Shown: positions 1-7,495, counted from the stretch's first letter. The stretch: DNA of 26,100 nt from JAPUME01 sp964605715 (GCA_964605715.1 CAZSDV010000029.1:1-26100); one strand, 5' to 3'. A program made the numbers and translations. Notes: generated by a model not told the origin, from the letters alone.

Positions 1-75
1 TTTTATGACGGCCAGCCAGTCACTCTACTCTGTTTATGTCGAAACTCAAGGGGCGGAGACAAAATATTTATCCAA

Positions 76-1549
76 ATGAATACCAAATTTACTAACCCAA
101 AAAAAACTGAAACCCTCCCTAAGGGTATGCTTTCACCCCCAACTAATTTCTGGAAAAGATTGCGATTTCTTGGCCCCTCTTTAATTCTAACTGGATCTGT
201 TGTGGGCGGTGGAGAGTTAATTGCAACTACGACTCTTGGAGCGCGAATGGGCTTTATCGCATTGTGGTTAATTATTCTCAGCTGCGCACTGAAAGTAGTC
301 ATCCAGGAAGAAATTGGACGATACACCATCGCTTCAGGAGAAACAACCTTTGAGGCTGCCAACAGAGTTCCGGGTCCACGATGGAAAGTCTCATGGGTTA
401 TTTGGGGGTGGATAATCATGAACCTCCTGGTTGCAGTTCAAGTGGGAGGGATCATGGGCGGTATTGGCCAAACACTAAATATGCTCTTCCCTGGGATTGA
501 TGTACTTTACTGGGGAATTCTAGTGTCTTTTGTTACCGTTGCACTTCTACTGAACGGTCGCTATGGGATTGTCGAACGTGGCACTGGAATCCTTGTTGCT
601 GGGTTTACATTTTCAACTATTATTTCAGCTATTTTGATCCAGGGTTCACCGCACGCCATTAACCTAGAGGAGATTACATCAGGATTAAAATTTTCATTTC
701 CTGAACAAGGATTATTAGTTGCATTTTCAGTTTTTGGAATCACAGGGATGGGAACTGCTGAGCTATTCTTCTATCCAAACTGGTGCCTAGAGAAAGGCTA
801 TGCACGGTATGCCGGAACTCATATCTCCTCTGGTAATCGGGATGAGAATTGGGTTGCTCATTGTCGTGGCTGGATTAAAGTCATGAGACTTGATGCTATT
901 GTTGCCATGATCCTCTACACTTCCGCAACTATTGCCTTCTATCTGCTCGGGGCCGCCATACTGCACCGCCTGAACGTAGTGCCCAAAAGCAGTGAAATGA
1001 TCCTCACTCTATCACGAATGTTTACGGAGACAGTTGGCCCAGGCGCACTCTATTTATTTTTAGCTGGATCTTTCTGTGTGCTTTTCTCCACANNNNNNNN
1101 NNCTGTGTGTTTTTGCTGTGTTTTTTTCCTGTGTTTTTGGTGTGTGTTTTTGCTGTGTGTTTTTGGTGTGTGTTTTTGCTGTGTTTTTGCTGTGTGTTTT
1201 TGCTGTGTGTTGTTGCAGTGTGTTTTTGTTGCGTGTTTTTGCTGTTACAAATTACCGCCACCATAAAGCTCGTATCCCCTGGTTTAGGATATTTGTCATA
1301 ATGTGGATTTTAGCTTACACCCTAACCTTCATTCTCTTTAAGAGTCCAGTTGCAATGGTCATAGTTGGAGGAGTCGCGCAAACCTTAATGCTCCCGGTAA
1401 TTGCTTTCACCGTAGTCTATTTGCGACATCGCCATCTAGACCGAAGACTCCAGCCAGAGCGCTGGGTGGATGCACTTCTCTGGATTTGCTCCTTAATGAT
1501 TGTGATTGTTTCCAGTTACACTATAATTCGTATTATTCTAGATTGGTGA
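76..1549 (+). CDS. Nramp-like (SLC11 fold) metal ion transporter, interrupted by an assembly gap
   Basis: An inner-membrane transporter of the Nramp-like superfamily, probably moving a divalent cation. The N-terminal part (76 to about 1092, about 338 residues) has successive hydrophobic helices and TM1 with GPSLILTGSVVGGGEL near residues 33-48. The C-terminal part (about 1251-1549, from NYRHHKARIPWFRIF on) carries further helices and lies in another forward frame. Between them are ten Ns and a low-complexity tract, so the real junction is unknown. A segment of some tens of residues is probably missing. Canonical Nramp proteins have DPGN in TM1 and MPH in TM6. Here TM1 reads GSVVGGGE and TM6 reads GITGMGTAELFFYPN (about 221-235), so the substrate should not be assumed to be Mn or Fe. 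The start may be ATG 76 or ATG 127. Whether the gene is intact in the organism cannot be decided from this sequence. Confidence 0.8.
1093..1102. other. Assembly gap (ten Ns)
   Basis: Ten consecutive N bases lie inside the Nramp-like gene. This looks like a scaffold join of arbitrary length, so neither the true distance nor the reading frame across it can be trusted. Confidence 0.97.
1103..1245. repeat. Low-complexity tandem repeat, unit like GTGTGTTTTTGCT
   Basis: About 140 bases built only from imperfect 11-13 base units such as GTGTGTTTTTGCT and GTGTTTTTGGT. It begins directly after the Ns and ends where recognisable transporter sequence resumes (ACAAATTACCGCC). All three forward frames look open, but the products are Cys/Phe/Val-rich junk unlike a transport helix. 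The base just left of the gap (TTTCTGTGTGCTTTT, about 1072-1086) resembles the unit, so the tract may have grown from, or been mis-assembled at, this short native motif. Artefact is the more likely reading. A real repeat expansion is possible. Confidence 0.85.
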
Positions 1550-1726
1550 AGATTGGTATTTTGAAAATGTCCTACACTCGACTCAATCAAAAAGCCCCTA
1601 CAGAACCCGGCACCATAAACCGACAATACCCTTCATTTTTTCAAACATGGGCATAGATAAGGTGTTTGGCGCTCTTGAAGTGGAGTTAAATTAACGTCAG
1701 GTAGCTATAGAAACAGAAGGAATGCG

Positions 1727-3250
1727 ATGGAATCATTTTATAAAAGCATGTTGGAGCTAATTACCAGCACCTCAACAGACCTCCCTCCAGACGTTCGGGA
1801 CGCAATGGGGCTCGCGATAAAAAAGGAAACGCCAGCTTCCCAGTCATCACAAGCTTTAAGTATCATCGCTGAAAACATCGATATGGCATCCGATTCGGAA
1901 AATCCCATTTGTCAAGATACTGGGATGCCAACATTCGAGATTAAAACCCCAGTTGGAATAAATCAAATTGCAATGAGGAAGCAAATTGAAGAGGCTATTG
2001 CCGAAGCCACGCGCCTTGGCAAGCTCCGTCCTAATTCGGTTGATTCAATCACAGGAAAAAACACAGGAACAAATCTTGGTGCAGGGACCCCTGTAATCCA
2101 TTTTGAGCAGTGGAAACAACAAGACACCGAGGTAAAACTTATTTTAAAGGGCGGCGGCTGTGAAAATAAAAATATCCAGTATTCTCTTCCCGCAAGCCTA
2201 GATCACCTTGGCCGTGCAGACCGAACACTTGCAGGAGTTAAAAAAGTCATCCTGCACTCTGTCTGGCAAGCTCAGGGGCAGGGTTGTAGTCCCGGAGCAA
2301 TCGGAGTCTGCATCGGTGGTGACCGCGCAACTGGTTATCACTATTCAAAGCTGCAATTATTCAGAACACTAGGCGACGTGAATCCCAACCAAACACTTGC
2401 CACCCTAGAAACTGAAATCATGGAGGAAGCAAATCGGTTAGGTGTTGGCACCATGGGCTTCGGTGGGAAAACATCCCTTATTGGATGTAAAATCGTAGCT
2501 GTAAATCGACTACCAGCAAGTTTCTTTGTTTCAGTTGCGTATGATTGCTGGGCCTTCCGCCGGCTGGGGGTTATGATTGACTCAAATTCGGGTTCAATTA
2601 AAAAATGGCTCTACCGAGATCCAGATATCCCAGTCAAAACAATGGCGAAAAATGTTGGCTTTAAACTAACAGGGCGTGAGATCAACCTCATTCCTCCTCT
2701 TAGTGAAACTAAAGTGCGGCAGATTAAAGTTGGTGATGTAGTTTTGATTAACGGCCACGTGTATACAGGGCGAGATCAAGTTCACCACTATCTAATGTCA
2801 AATAATCCTCCTGTTGATCTTAAAGGCGCAATTCTCTATCACTGTGGCCCAGTAATGCTGAAGCAAGGAGAAGAATGGAGAACAACTGCCGCCGGTCCCA
2901 CCACTAGCATCCGAGAGGAACCCTATCAGGGTGAGATAATTAAGAAATTTGGTATTCGTGCAGTTATGGGAAAAGGTGGAATGGGATCCAAGACCTTGGC
3001 TGCCTTAAAAGAACATGGGGCAGTTTATCTGAATGCAATTGGTGGCGCTGCCCAGTATTACTCCCGTTCCGTCAAGAAGGTTCACGGAGTATATTTGAAA
3101 GAATTTGGGACCCCCGAAGCCATCTGGGACTTCGAAGTTGAAAATTTCCCCGCTATTTGCACCATGGATTCTCACGGGAATAGCCTGCATGAAGTGGTGG
3201 AAGGTGAAACAGGAAAAGAACTAGAAAAACTTCGCTCAACAAAAAACTAG
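1727..3250 (+). CDS. fumA: Fumarate hydratase class I (single-chain, 4Fe-4S)
   Basis: Catalyses reversible hydration of fumarate to L-malate in the citric acid cycle, in the cytoplasm. At 507 residues it is a single chain with the alpha-type domain followed by the beta-type domain, the usual layout of class I fumarases, as opposed to the split two-subunit form. Visible motifs are NPICQDTGMPTF (Cys62), KGGGCENKN (about 141-149), QGQGCSPGAIGVCIGGDRA (Cys187) and AYDCWAFRR (Cys274). Cys62, Cys187 and Cys274 are spaced like the three iron-sulfur ligands of the family. The C-terminal half carries GDVVLINGHVYTGRD, AAGPTTSIRE and GKGGMGSKTL. Such enzymes are typically oxygen-sensitive. The ATG at 1727 is preceded by AGAAGG at 1715-1720. 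A tartrate dehydratase or mesaconase activity is a less likely alternative within the same superfamily. It stands alone, with no obvious operon partner. Confidence 0.95.
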   Translation: MESFYKSMLELITSTSTDLPPDVRDAMGLAIKKETPASQSSQALSIIAENIDMASDSENPICQDTGMPTFEIKTPVGINQIAMRKQIEEAIAEATRLGKLRPNSVDSITGKNTGTNLGAGTPVIHFEQWKQQDTEVKLILKGGGCENKNIQYSLPASLDHLGRADRTLAGVKKVILHSVWQAQGQGCSPGAIGVCIGGDRATGYHYSKLQLFRTLGDVNPNQTLATLETEIMEEANRLGVGTMGFGGKTSLIGCKIVAVNRLPASFFVSVAYDCWAFRRLGVMIDSNSGSIKKWLYRDPDIPVKTMAKNVGFKLTGREINLIPPLSETKVRQIKVGDVVLINGHVYTGRDQVHHYLMSNNPPVDLKGAILYHCGPVMLKQGEEWRTTAAGPTTSIREEPYQGEIIKKFGIRAVMGKGGMGSKTLAALKEHGAVYLNAIGGAAQYYSRSVKKVHGVYLKEFGTPEAIWDFEVENFPAICTMDSHGNSLHEVVEGETGKELEKLRSTKN

Positions 3251-3378
3251 AGACAACTCTTTCGGGGCCCCTGCCCCGCTCCTCCGCTACTACCCTTAGA
3301 AGACCTTAAATCATCCGATACCTGAACAAATAATGCTCCAAATGCGATCAGGGGAAAATTTATTCCTTCAATTCTAGA

Positions 3379-3906
3379 TTATTTCATATTTTCGGGAATG
3401 GAATATTCGACCAAGACAAGATCCTGCCACACTCCACTTAGCTTTGCATGGCTTTGATGAATACCAACTTCACGCCACCCGGTTGATTCACAAAGCTTGC
3501 GGCTGCCTTGATTGTCGGCCATAAGGCGACCAATCATTTTATGATAGCCCTTATCACATGCGATCTTCTGCATTACTTCCATAAGGGTTTGGCCAACACC
3601 ATGCGTTCGGAAGTTGCGGTCAATATATATACTTAATTCAGCAATTCCGTTATAGCAGTTCTTTGGGCTATACGGAGTAAGTGAAGCCCATCCGACCAGA
3701 GTATGTTTAAGTTGAGCGACCATTACAGGGTATTCTTCAGGCCTAGCTACAATCCAAAGATACCGATCCTCAGGACGGGCAAATGTGTTTTCAAAGGTAG
3801 CTAATTGATCTTGAACGCCTTGATTGAAAACACGAGCGATCTCAGAAGCATCATCAGGCTTTACCTCACGGATCATAATGTCATTAGCAGATTTAGTGTT
3901 CGACAT
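3379..3906 (-). CDS. GNAT N-acetyltransferase, phosphinothricin/MnaT-like
   Basis: A cytoplasmic acetyl-CoA-dependent acetyltransferase of about 175 residues, one GNAT domain. It begins IMIREVKPDDASEIARVFNQ, has the strand ELSIYIDRNFRTHGVG with the acetyl-CoA pyrophosphate loop RTHGVGQTL, and ends in the NQGSRKLCESTGWREVG block. Those features match the phosphinothricin acetyltransferase / MnaT (YncA) group, whose members acetylate phosphinothricin-like compounds, methionine sulfoximine or amino acids. The substrate here is unknown. Start choice is uncertain. An in-frame TTG at 3921 sits directly against GGGAGG with no spacer, so the ATG at 3906 (protein MSNTKSAND...) is preferred although its spacing to GGGAGG is long. 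It is divergent from the DUF72 gene and convergent with fumA. Confidence 0.85.
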   Translation of the reverse strand: MSNTKSANDIMIREVKPDDASEIARVFNQGVQDQLATFENTFARPEDRYLWIVARPEEYPVMVAQLKHTLVGWASLTPYSPKNCYNGIAELSIYIDRNFRTHGVGQTLMEVMQKIACDKGYHKMIGRLMADNQGSRKLCESTGWREVGIHQSHAKLSGVWQDLVLVEYSIPENMK

Positions 3907-3944
3907 AAGGAAAGATTCCAACCTCCCGGTTTTCCCTACAAGTG

Positions 3945-3973
3945 ATTCTAGAGCAAAACATAACTGTTTCCAA
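3945..3973 (-). promoter_or_regulatory. Candidate sigma-70 promoter for the acetyltransferase gene
   Basis: Read on the minus strand: TTGGAA (-35, 3968-3973), a 17-base spacer, then TAGAAT (-10, 3945-3950). Transcription would begin near 3938, a short distance before the start codon. The -35 is only a partial match, so support is moderate. Confidence 0.5.
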
Positions 3974-4039
3974 CCTCTGAAATTTAAGCCTATATATCAT
4001 CTAAACTATTGAAAAGCGAAGAAAATACGAATATTTTTC

Positions 4040-4068
4040 TTGACAAATATCCCTAACCTTCCTATCAT
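4040..4068 (+). promoter_or_regulatory. Strong sigma-70-type promoter for the DUF72 gene
   Basis: TTGACA (4040-4045) and TATCAT (4063-4068) are separated by exactly 17 bases, placing the transcript start near 4075. The ATG follows at 4098 with ATAGG upstream (4088-4091 region). This is a near-consensus housekeeping promoter. Confidence 0.75.
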
Positions 4069-4097
4069 AGGCGAAATAAAAGCGAAATAGGTTAAAC

Positions 4098-5063
4098 ATG
4101 ACCAAAAACAAGCCGCTTCCACGCGGAAAGGTAAAAATTGGACCTTCTGGATGGCTCCACTCAGATTGGGCTGGAATTATATATCCTTCAACACCTGAAC
4201 GAAAGTTCCATGAATTAACGTATATTTCCGAATTCTTTGACACAGTTGAAATTAATACAACCCTTTATCGACCTCTTAAACCGCAAATCGCAAAACTTTG
4301 GCTCCATCAAGTAGCCCACAACCCTTATTTTCAGTTCACTGCAATTCTTTGGCAAAGATTCACACATCAATGCAATAAAAACAAGGACGATCAACTAGCA
4401 TTCAAGGAAGGACTGGAACCATTAAGGCAATCAGGTAGGCTTGGTGCCCTGTTGCTTCAATTTCCTCCTTCTTTTCACAATACAAACCAAAATCAAGAAT
4501 ATCTAGAAAGGTTGTTGATCGAGTTTTCAGAATATCCACTTGTTGTGGAAGTTCGAAATAAAACATGGAATCAAAAAACCATTTGTCAAATTCTCCAACA
4601 AAGAAAAGTGGGATTCTACAATCCCAACCACCCACAAATGGCACTAGGTCTTCAATCAGCTGAATCAAAAATCAGAGTTAATGGATACATCCGACTCTGT
4701 GAATCACAAAACCTAATCCATTCCCTCCAATCCCACAAAAACAAAAATGGTGATTATCAAACCATCTCTAAGTTGAGCTTCTGGGAAAGGGAAATTCGGC
4801 GTATTGCCAACCGGACCAAAACAACTTATGTCGTCGCTGAAAATAACTCCCACGGAAAATCTATCGTTAAATCACTTCAATTGACGAGCCTTCTTAGGAA
4901 TCAGAAAGTTAAAATTCCTAAAAATCTTTTAAAATATTATCCAGATCTAAGGAAAATTACCCAAATTGAACCTGATCACGTATTTCAACAAGTTAATCTT
5001 CCCTTTGAATCTTTTCATTCAGCATCCCTTCTTAAACCTCAAGCCCTACAAGTCCTCAATTGA
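4098..5063 (+). CDS. DUF72 (YecE-like) TIM-barrel protein
   Basis: A soluble protein of 321 residues belonging to the DUF72/YecE family, whose members have a TIM-barrel-like fold and no settled biochemical role. The N-terminus carries the family hallmarks GPSGWLHSDWAGIIYP (about 15-30) and FFDTVEINTTLYRPL (about 46-60). The centre has LGALLLQFPPSF and PLVVEVRNKTW. The late motif VVAENNSHGKSIVKSLQL (about 250-267) matches the family Asn-Asn/Gly block. The segment expected to read like YVRLHGRN is degenerate (GYIRLCESQN), so this copy may be divergent in the putative active cleft. The extra C-terminal tail after the barrel is Lys- and Leu-rich and of no recognisable domain. It is transcribed from its own promoter and divergent from the acetyltransferase. 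Confidence 0.85.
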   Translation: MTKNKPLPRGKVKIGPSGWLHSDWAGIIYPSTPERKFHELTYISEFFDTVEINTTLYRPLKPQIAKLWLHQVAHNPYFQFTAILWQRFTHQCNKNKDDQLAFKEGLEPLRQSGRLGALLLQFPPSFHNTNQNQEYLERLLIEFSEYPLVVEVRNKTWNQKTICQILQQRKVGFYNPNHPQMALGLQSAESKIRVNGYIRLCESQNLIHSLQSHKNKNGDYQTISKLSFWEREIRRIANRTKTTYVVAENNSHGKSIVKSLQLTSLLRNQKVKIPKNLLKYYPDLRKITQIEPDHVFQQVNLPFESFHSASLLKPQALQVLN

Positions 5064-5103
5064 AAAAGCCTCCCCTGGAACCTATGCAAATGCCTTCATC
5101 TTC

Positions 5104-5115
5104 AGGAAGCTTCCT
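5104..5115. promoter_or_regulatory. Perfect 12-bp palindrome at the tat promoter
   Basis: AGGAAGCTTCCT is a perfect palindrome whose last base is the first base of the tatA -35 box. Position and symmetry fit a binding site for a dimeric regulator, but no regulator is encoded nearby and the operator role is inference. Because it has no loop it is not a terminator hairpin. Confidence 0.35.
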
Positions 5116-5143
5116 TGACATCCAACTCTTCCTCACCTATGAT
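5115..5143 (+). promoter_or_regulatory. Consensus sigma-70 promoter of the tat operon
   Basis: TTGACA (5115-5120), a 17-base spacer, then TATGAT (5138-5143). The predicted start is near 5150, giving a leader of about 14 bases that holds AGAGG just before the GTG start of tatA. Nothing else in the window is closer to consensus. Confidence 0.8.
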
Positions 5144-5163
5144 TCAGACCAGAGGTACAGACT

Positions 5164-5433
5164 GTGTTTGGGGGCGGATTTGGAGAGATAGGGTTTATAC
5201 TTTTCTTGGCCTTTCTTCTTTTTGGGCCGAGGAAACTGCCTGAGATTGCCCGCACACTTGGCAAAGGACTTCGTGGATTTCGACGTGCTTCTGATGATTT
5301 AAAGAAGTCCCTTGAGTCCGAGATCTCTGCGATCGAAACTGAAGTCAACTTTAGTTCTTCCGAGCCTCCACCTTATGACCACCATCAATCCGAACCCCCC
5401 TACCAGGAAGAACAGCAAGCAAACCGCGACTAG
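5164..5433 (+). CDS. tatA: Sec-independent translocase subunit TatA/TatB
   Basis: Small pore-forming subunit of the twin-arginine translocase, which exports folded proteins across the inner membrane. The 89-residue product starts at GTG with AGAGG about 8-12 bases upstream. It has one N-terminal helix (IGFILFLAFLLF, about 9-20), the FGP hinge at residues 20-22, and the amphipathic helix PRKLPEIARTLGKGLRGFRR. An acidic, Gln/Pro/Ser-rich tail follows. With no second TatA/B gene here, it could serve as a dual-function TatA. The stop codon (5431-5433) lies inside a second open frame that runs on, unbroken, into TatC. The tail could therefore be longer in reality if a single base has been gained or if frameshifting occurs. 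Confidence 0.93.
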   Translation: MFGGGFGEIGFILFLAFLLFGPRKLPEIARTLGKGLRGFRRASDDLKKSLESEISAIETEVNFSSSEPPPYDHHQSEPPYQEEQQANRD

Positions 5434-5809
5434 TCATCAGAAATCCTCAGATACGGCGGCAACCAATAAACCCCTGCGGGCTGAAAATCAAAGTGTTCAC
5501 GATTCTCAACCCAATGAAACCCCTCCCGCTTTCAATGACCAGGTAAATAGCAGCCAACAATCTCCTGACGAATACTGGGAAAGCAATCCTGACAATACCT
5601 CAAGCGAAACCCAAGGTTCACCCCCTAAGGAACTGAAAGCAGGAACCCGGGAAACAACTGACACGCAAGGGAAAAGTATAAAAATAAATACTGAAACAAA
5701 TAAATCACCGCCACCACCAACCGAGACTAAGCCTTCAGGTTCTAGTAGCGGGAGTAAAAAACCTCCTTCTGGTGGCTCTGGAAAAGGGTCAAATGGAGGG
5801 GGGGGATCC
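5434..5809 (+). other. Open disordered linker frame between tatA and tatC
   Basis: This 376-base stretch would normally be called intergenic, yet the tatC frame is open through it and back to 5312, overlapping the end of tatA. The encoded text is hydrophilic and low-complexity, rich in Ser, Thr, Pro, Asn, Gln and Glu, ending in the Gly/Ser-rich GSGKGSNGGGGSMGG. It reads like a natural continuation of the TatA tail. Possible in-frame starts are ATG 5312 and ATG 5375, both inside tatA and without a good Shine-Dalgarno. No ATG, GTG or TTG exists in this frame from there to 5810. Three readings remain: an N-terminal extension of TatC of about 145-166 residues, a TatA-TatC fusion hidden by a frameshift, or a TatA tail translated after slippage. 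Confidence 0.7.
5798..5805. repeat. G8 homopolymer just before the tatC start
   Basis: Eight consecutive G bases lie within Gly codons of the linker frame, five bases before the ATG at 5810. The run forms part of a GGAGGGGGGGG sequence that would also serve as a strong Shine-Dalgarno. Homopolymers of this length are prone to replication or transcription slippage and to sequencing error. A change of one base would disconnect the upstream linker frame from tatC. Confidence 0.8.
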
Positions 5810-6568
5810 ATGGGTGGACAAATGTCCTTCCTGGAGCATTTGGATGAACTTCGTCAACGGTTGGTCTTTGCTGTCCTGTCTATCATCGTGGTTTTTTTCG
5901 CCTGCTTCTATTTTCACGAACATATCTATGACTTCCTTGCGGTCCCTGTAACTAAAGCGCTTCGAAGCTTCAATCCGGAATATGACCGGTTGGTCTACAC
6001 GAACCCCATGGAACCCTTTAATATCTACCTTAAAGTTTCCTTTGTTGCCGCTATTTTTGCATCTTCCCCTTTAATCCTATGGCAATTATGGTTGTTTATA
6101 TCACCTGGATTGTATCGTCATGAAAAACGATACGTCCTTCCATTTGTGACCTTGACTTCAGCACTGTTTATGTCAGGTGGTTACTTTGCCTACAGGGTGG
6201 TGCTTCCGCCTGTTTTTCAATTTCTTTTTGAATTTGGCGGTGATTTCCAACCTTTTATTCATATCAATGAATACTTCAGTTTGGCAAGTACGCTATTAGT
6301 AGGAATGGGTTTAGTCTTTGAACTTCCAGTTATCATACTTATCCTATCAATCTTCGGAATTGTCACACCAAGGTTCCTGCTCAAAAACATCCGTTACGCA
6401 ATTTTAATTATAGCTATACTGGCAGCAGCCTTGGCTCCAACCCCCGACTGGGTCACCCTAATGCTCTTTTCCCTCCCAATGCTGGGCCTTTACTTCCTAA
6501 GTATTGGCCTTTGCTTCCTGGTGCAACTTCGCCGCAAAAAGAAATCATCTCAAGAAGAGTTGAAGTAG
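5810..6568 (+). CDS. tatC: Sec-independent translocase subunit TatC
   Basis: Six-helix inner-membrane protein that recognises the twin-arginine signal peptide. From ATG 5810 it is 252 residues, the usual TatC size, and this ATG is preceded by the GGAGG/G8 sequence. ATG 5822 (MSFLEHLDEL) is an alternative. Family motifs are FLEHLDELRQRL (7-18), ISPGLYRHEKRYVLPF with Glu105 (equivalent to the signal-peptide-binding Glu of E. coli TatC near 103), GLVFELPVI with Glu171 (equivalent to E. coli Glu170), and the APTPDWVT segment near 209-216. The same frame is open upstream to 5312, so the native protein may be much longer. A cytoplasmic N-terminal extension would be topologically possible, since TatC begins in the cytoplasm. 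The M28 gene follows within 16 bases. Confidence 0.95.
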   Translation: MGGQMSFLEHLDELRQRLVFAVLSIIVVFFACFYFHEHIYDFLAVPVTKALRSFNPEYDRLVYTNPMEPFNIYLKVSFVAAIFASSPLILWQLWLFISPGLYRHEKRYVLPFVTLTSALFMSGGYFAYRVVLPPVFQFLFEFGGDFQPFIHINEYFSLASTLLVGMGLVFELPVIILILSIFGIVTPRFLLKNIRYAILIIAILAAALAPTPDWVTLMLFSLPMLGLYFLSIGLCFLVQLRRKKKSSQEELK

Positions 6569-6583
6569 TTGGAAGGCAAAAAA

Positions 6584-7495
6584 ATGACCAAATCTATAAT
6601 TCTTGCCACCTCCCTGACTCTAGCCCTATCATCAGGATTTAATCCCGCTATGGGTCAAAATATTCCCTCTTCGCAAAAAAATCTGAATGGAAGAAGGGCT
6701 CATGCGAATATCAAGAAACTATTAGATTTTGGGCCACGTCCCAGCGGTTCACTAAACCTGAAAAATGCCCGTGCGTGGATTGAAGCTGAGCTTCGTAAAG
6801 CCGGTTGTAAAGTCGAAAAAGACCACTTCACAGCATCCACCCCAATCGGAAAAATTAAAATGGTAAACCTGGTCGGAAAAATTCCAGGACACCAACCCGA
6901 GGTAATTATTCTGGCTGCCCACTACGAAACCAAACGGTTCACTTCGCTCCCTTTTGTCGGTGCAAACGACAGCGCATCAGGAGTAGGATTGGTCTTGGAA
7001 TTGGGCCGTAACTTAACAGATAGAGATAATCGATTTACCTATTGGCTGGTTTTTTTTGATGGGGAAGAAGCTATTAAAAATTGGTCACCGACTGATGGAC
7101 TTTACGGAAGTCGTCACATGGTTAAAAAACTAACTTCCACAGGAGAATTATCACGTATCCATGCCTTAATTCTTCTTGATATGATTGGTGATGCCAAGCT
7201 TGACATCAAAAAGGAAAGAAATTCTACTCCTTGGTTAAACGACTTAATATGGAATTCTGCAAAGAAGCTTGGTTACGGAAAATATTTTTCAAATTTGCAA
7301 ATTGAAATTATCGACGATCACTATCCCTTTGTTAAAGCGGGAGTTTCTGCAATAAATATCATTGATTTTAATTATGGCCCTGGCCACCGATACTGGCACA
7401 CCACCGAAGATACCATCGACAAACTCCATCATAGCAGTCTCTCTGTAATTGGGAACGTCGTGCTTGCCTCTCTCGCTCAAATGGAGTCACAGTAA
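6584..7495 (+). CDS. Secreted M28-family zinc enzyme, glutaminyl-peptide cyclotransferase-like
   Basis: Probable periplasmic or secreted metalloenzyme of the M28 / glutaminyl cyclase group. Such enzymes either remove N-terminal residues or cyclise N-terminal Gln to pyroglutamate. The 303-residue product starts at ATG 6584 with GGAAGG seven bases upstream; a TTG at 6569 is less likely. A Sec-type signal covers about residues 1-25 (hydrophobic core ending AMGQ) and has no twin arginine. Metal and active-site candidates are His113 (AAHYETK), Asp129 (GANDSASG), Glu161/Glu162 (FFDGEEAI), Asp199 (LLDMIGD), Asp244-Asp245-His246 (DDHYPF) and His272 (YWHTTEDT). The blocks FFDGEEAIKNWSP and LYGSRHM are close to vertebrate glutaminyl cyclases. 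It is co-oriented and nearly contiguous with tatC, so co-transcription is likely. Cyclase versus aminopeptidase activity is undecided. Confidence 0.88.
   Translation: MTKSIILATSLTLALSSGFNPAMGQNIPSSQKNLNGRRAHANIKKLLDFGPRPSGSLNLKNARAWIEAELRKAGCKVEKDHFTASTPIGKIKMVNLVGKIPGHQPEVIILAAHYETKRFTSLPFVGANDSASGVGLVLELGRNLTDRDNRFTYWLVFFDGEEAIKNWSPTDGLYGSRHMVKKLTSTGELSRIHALILLDMIGDAKLDIKKERNSTPWLNDLIWNSAKKLGYGKYFSNLQIEIIDDHYPFVKAGVSAINIIDFNYGPGHRYWHTTEDTIDKLHHSSLSVIGNVVLASLAQMESQ

Noticed and set aside
1022..1301. Small open frames on both strands through the GTGTGTTTTTGC tract
   Set aside because: They are open only because the repeat lacks stop codons; the products are Cys/Phe/Val or Lys/Thr/His low-complexity strings.
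3263..3278. CGGGG-cccctg-CCCCG hairpin after fumA
   Set aside because: Only five pairs and no T run on either side; termination not supported.
5506..5811. 101-codon minus-strand open frame opposite the tat linker
   Set aside because: Its Gly/Pro/Ser-rich text is the mirror of the low-complexity linker; no start signal or family motif.
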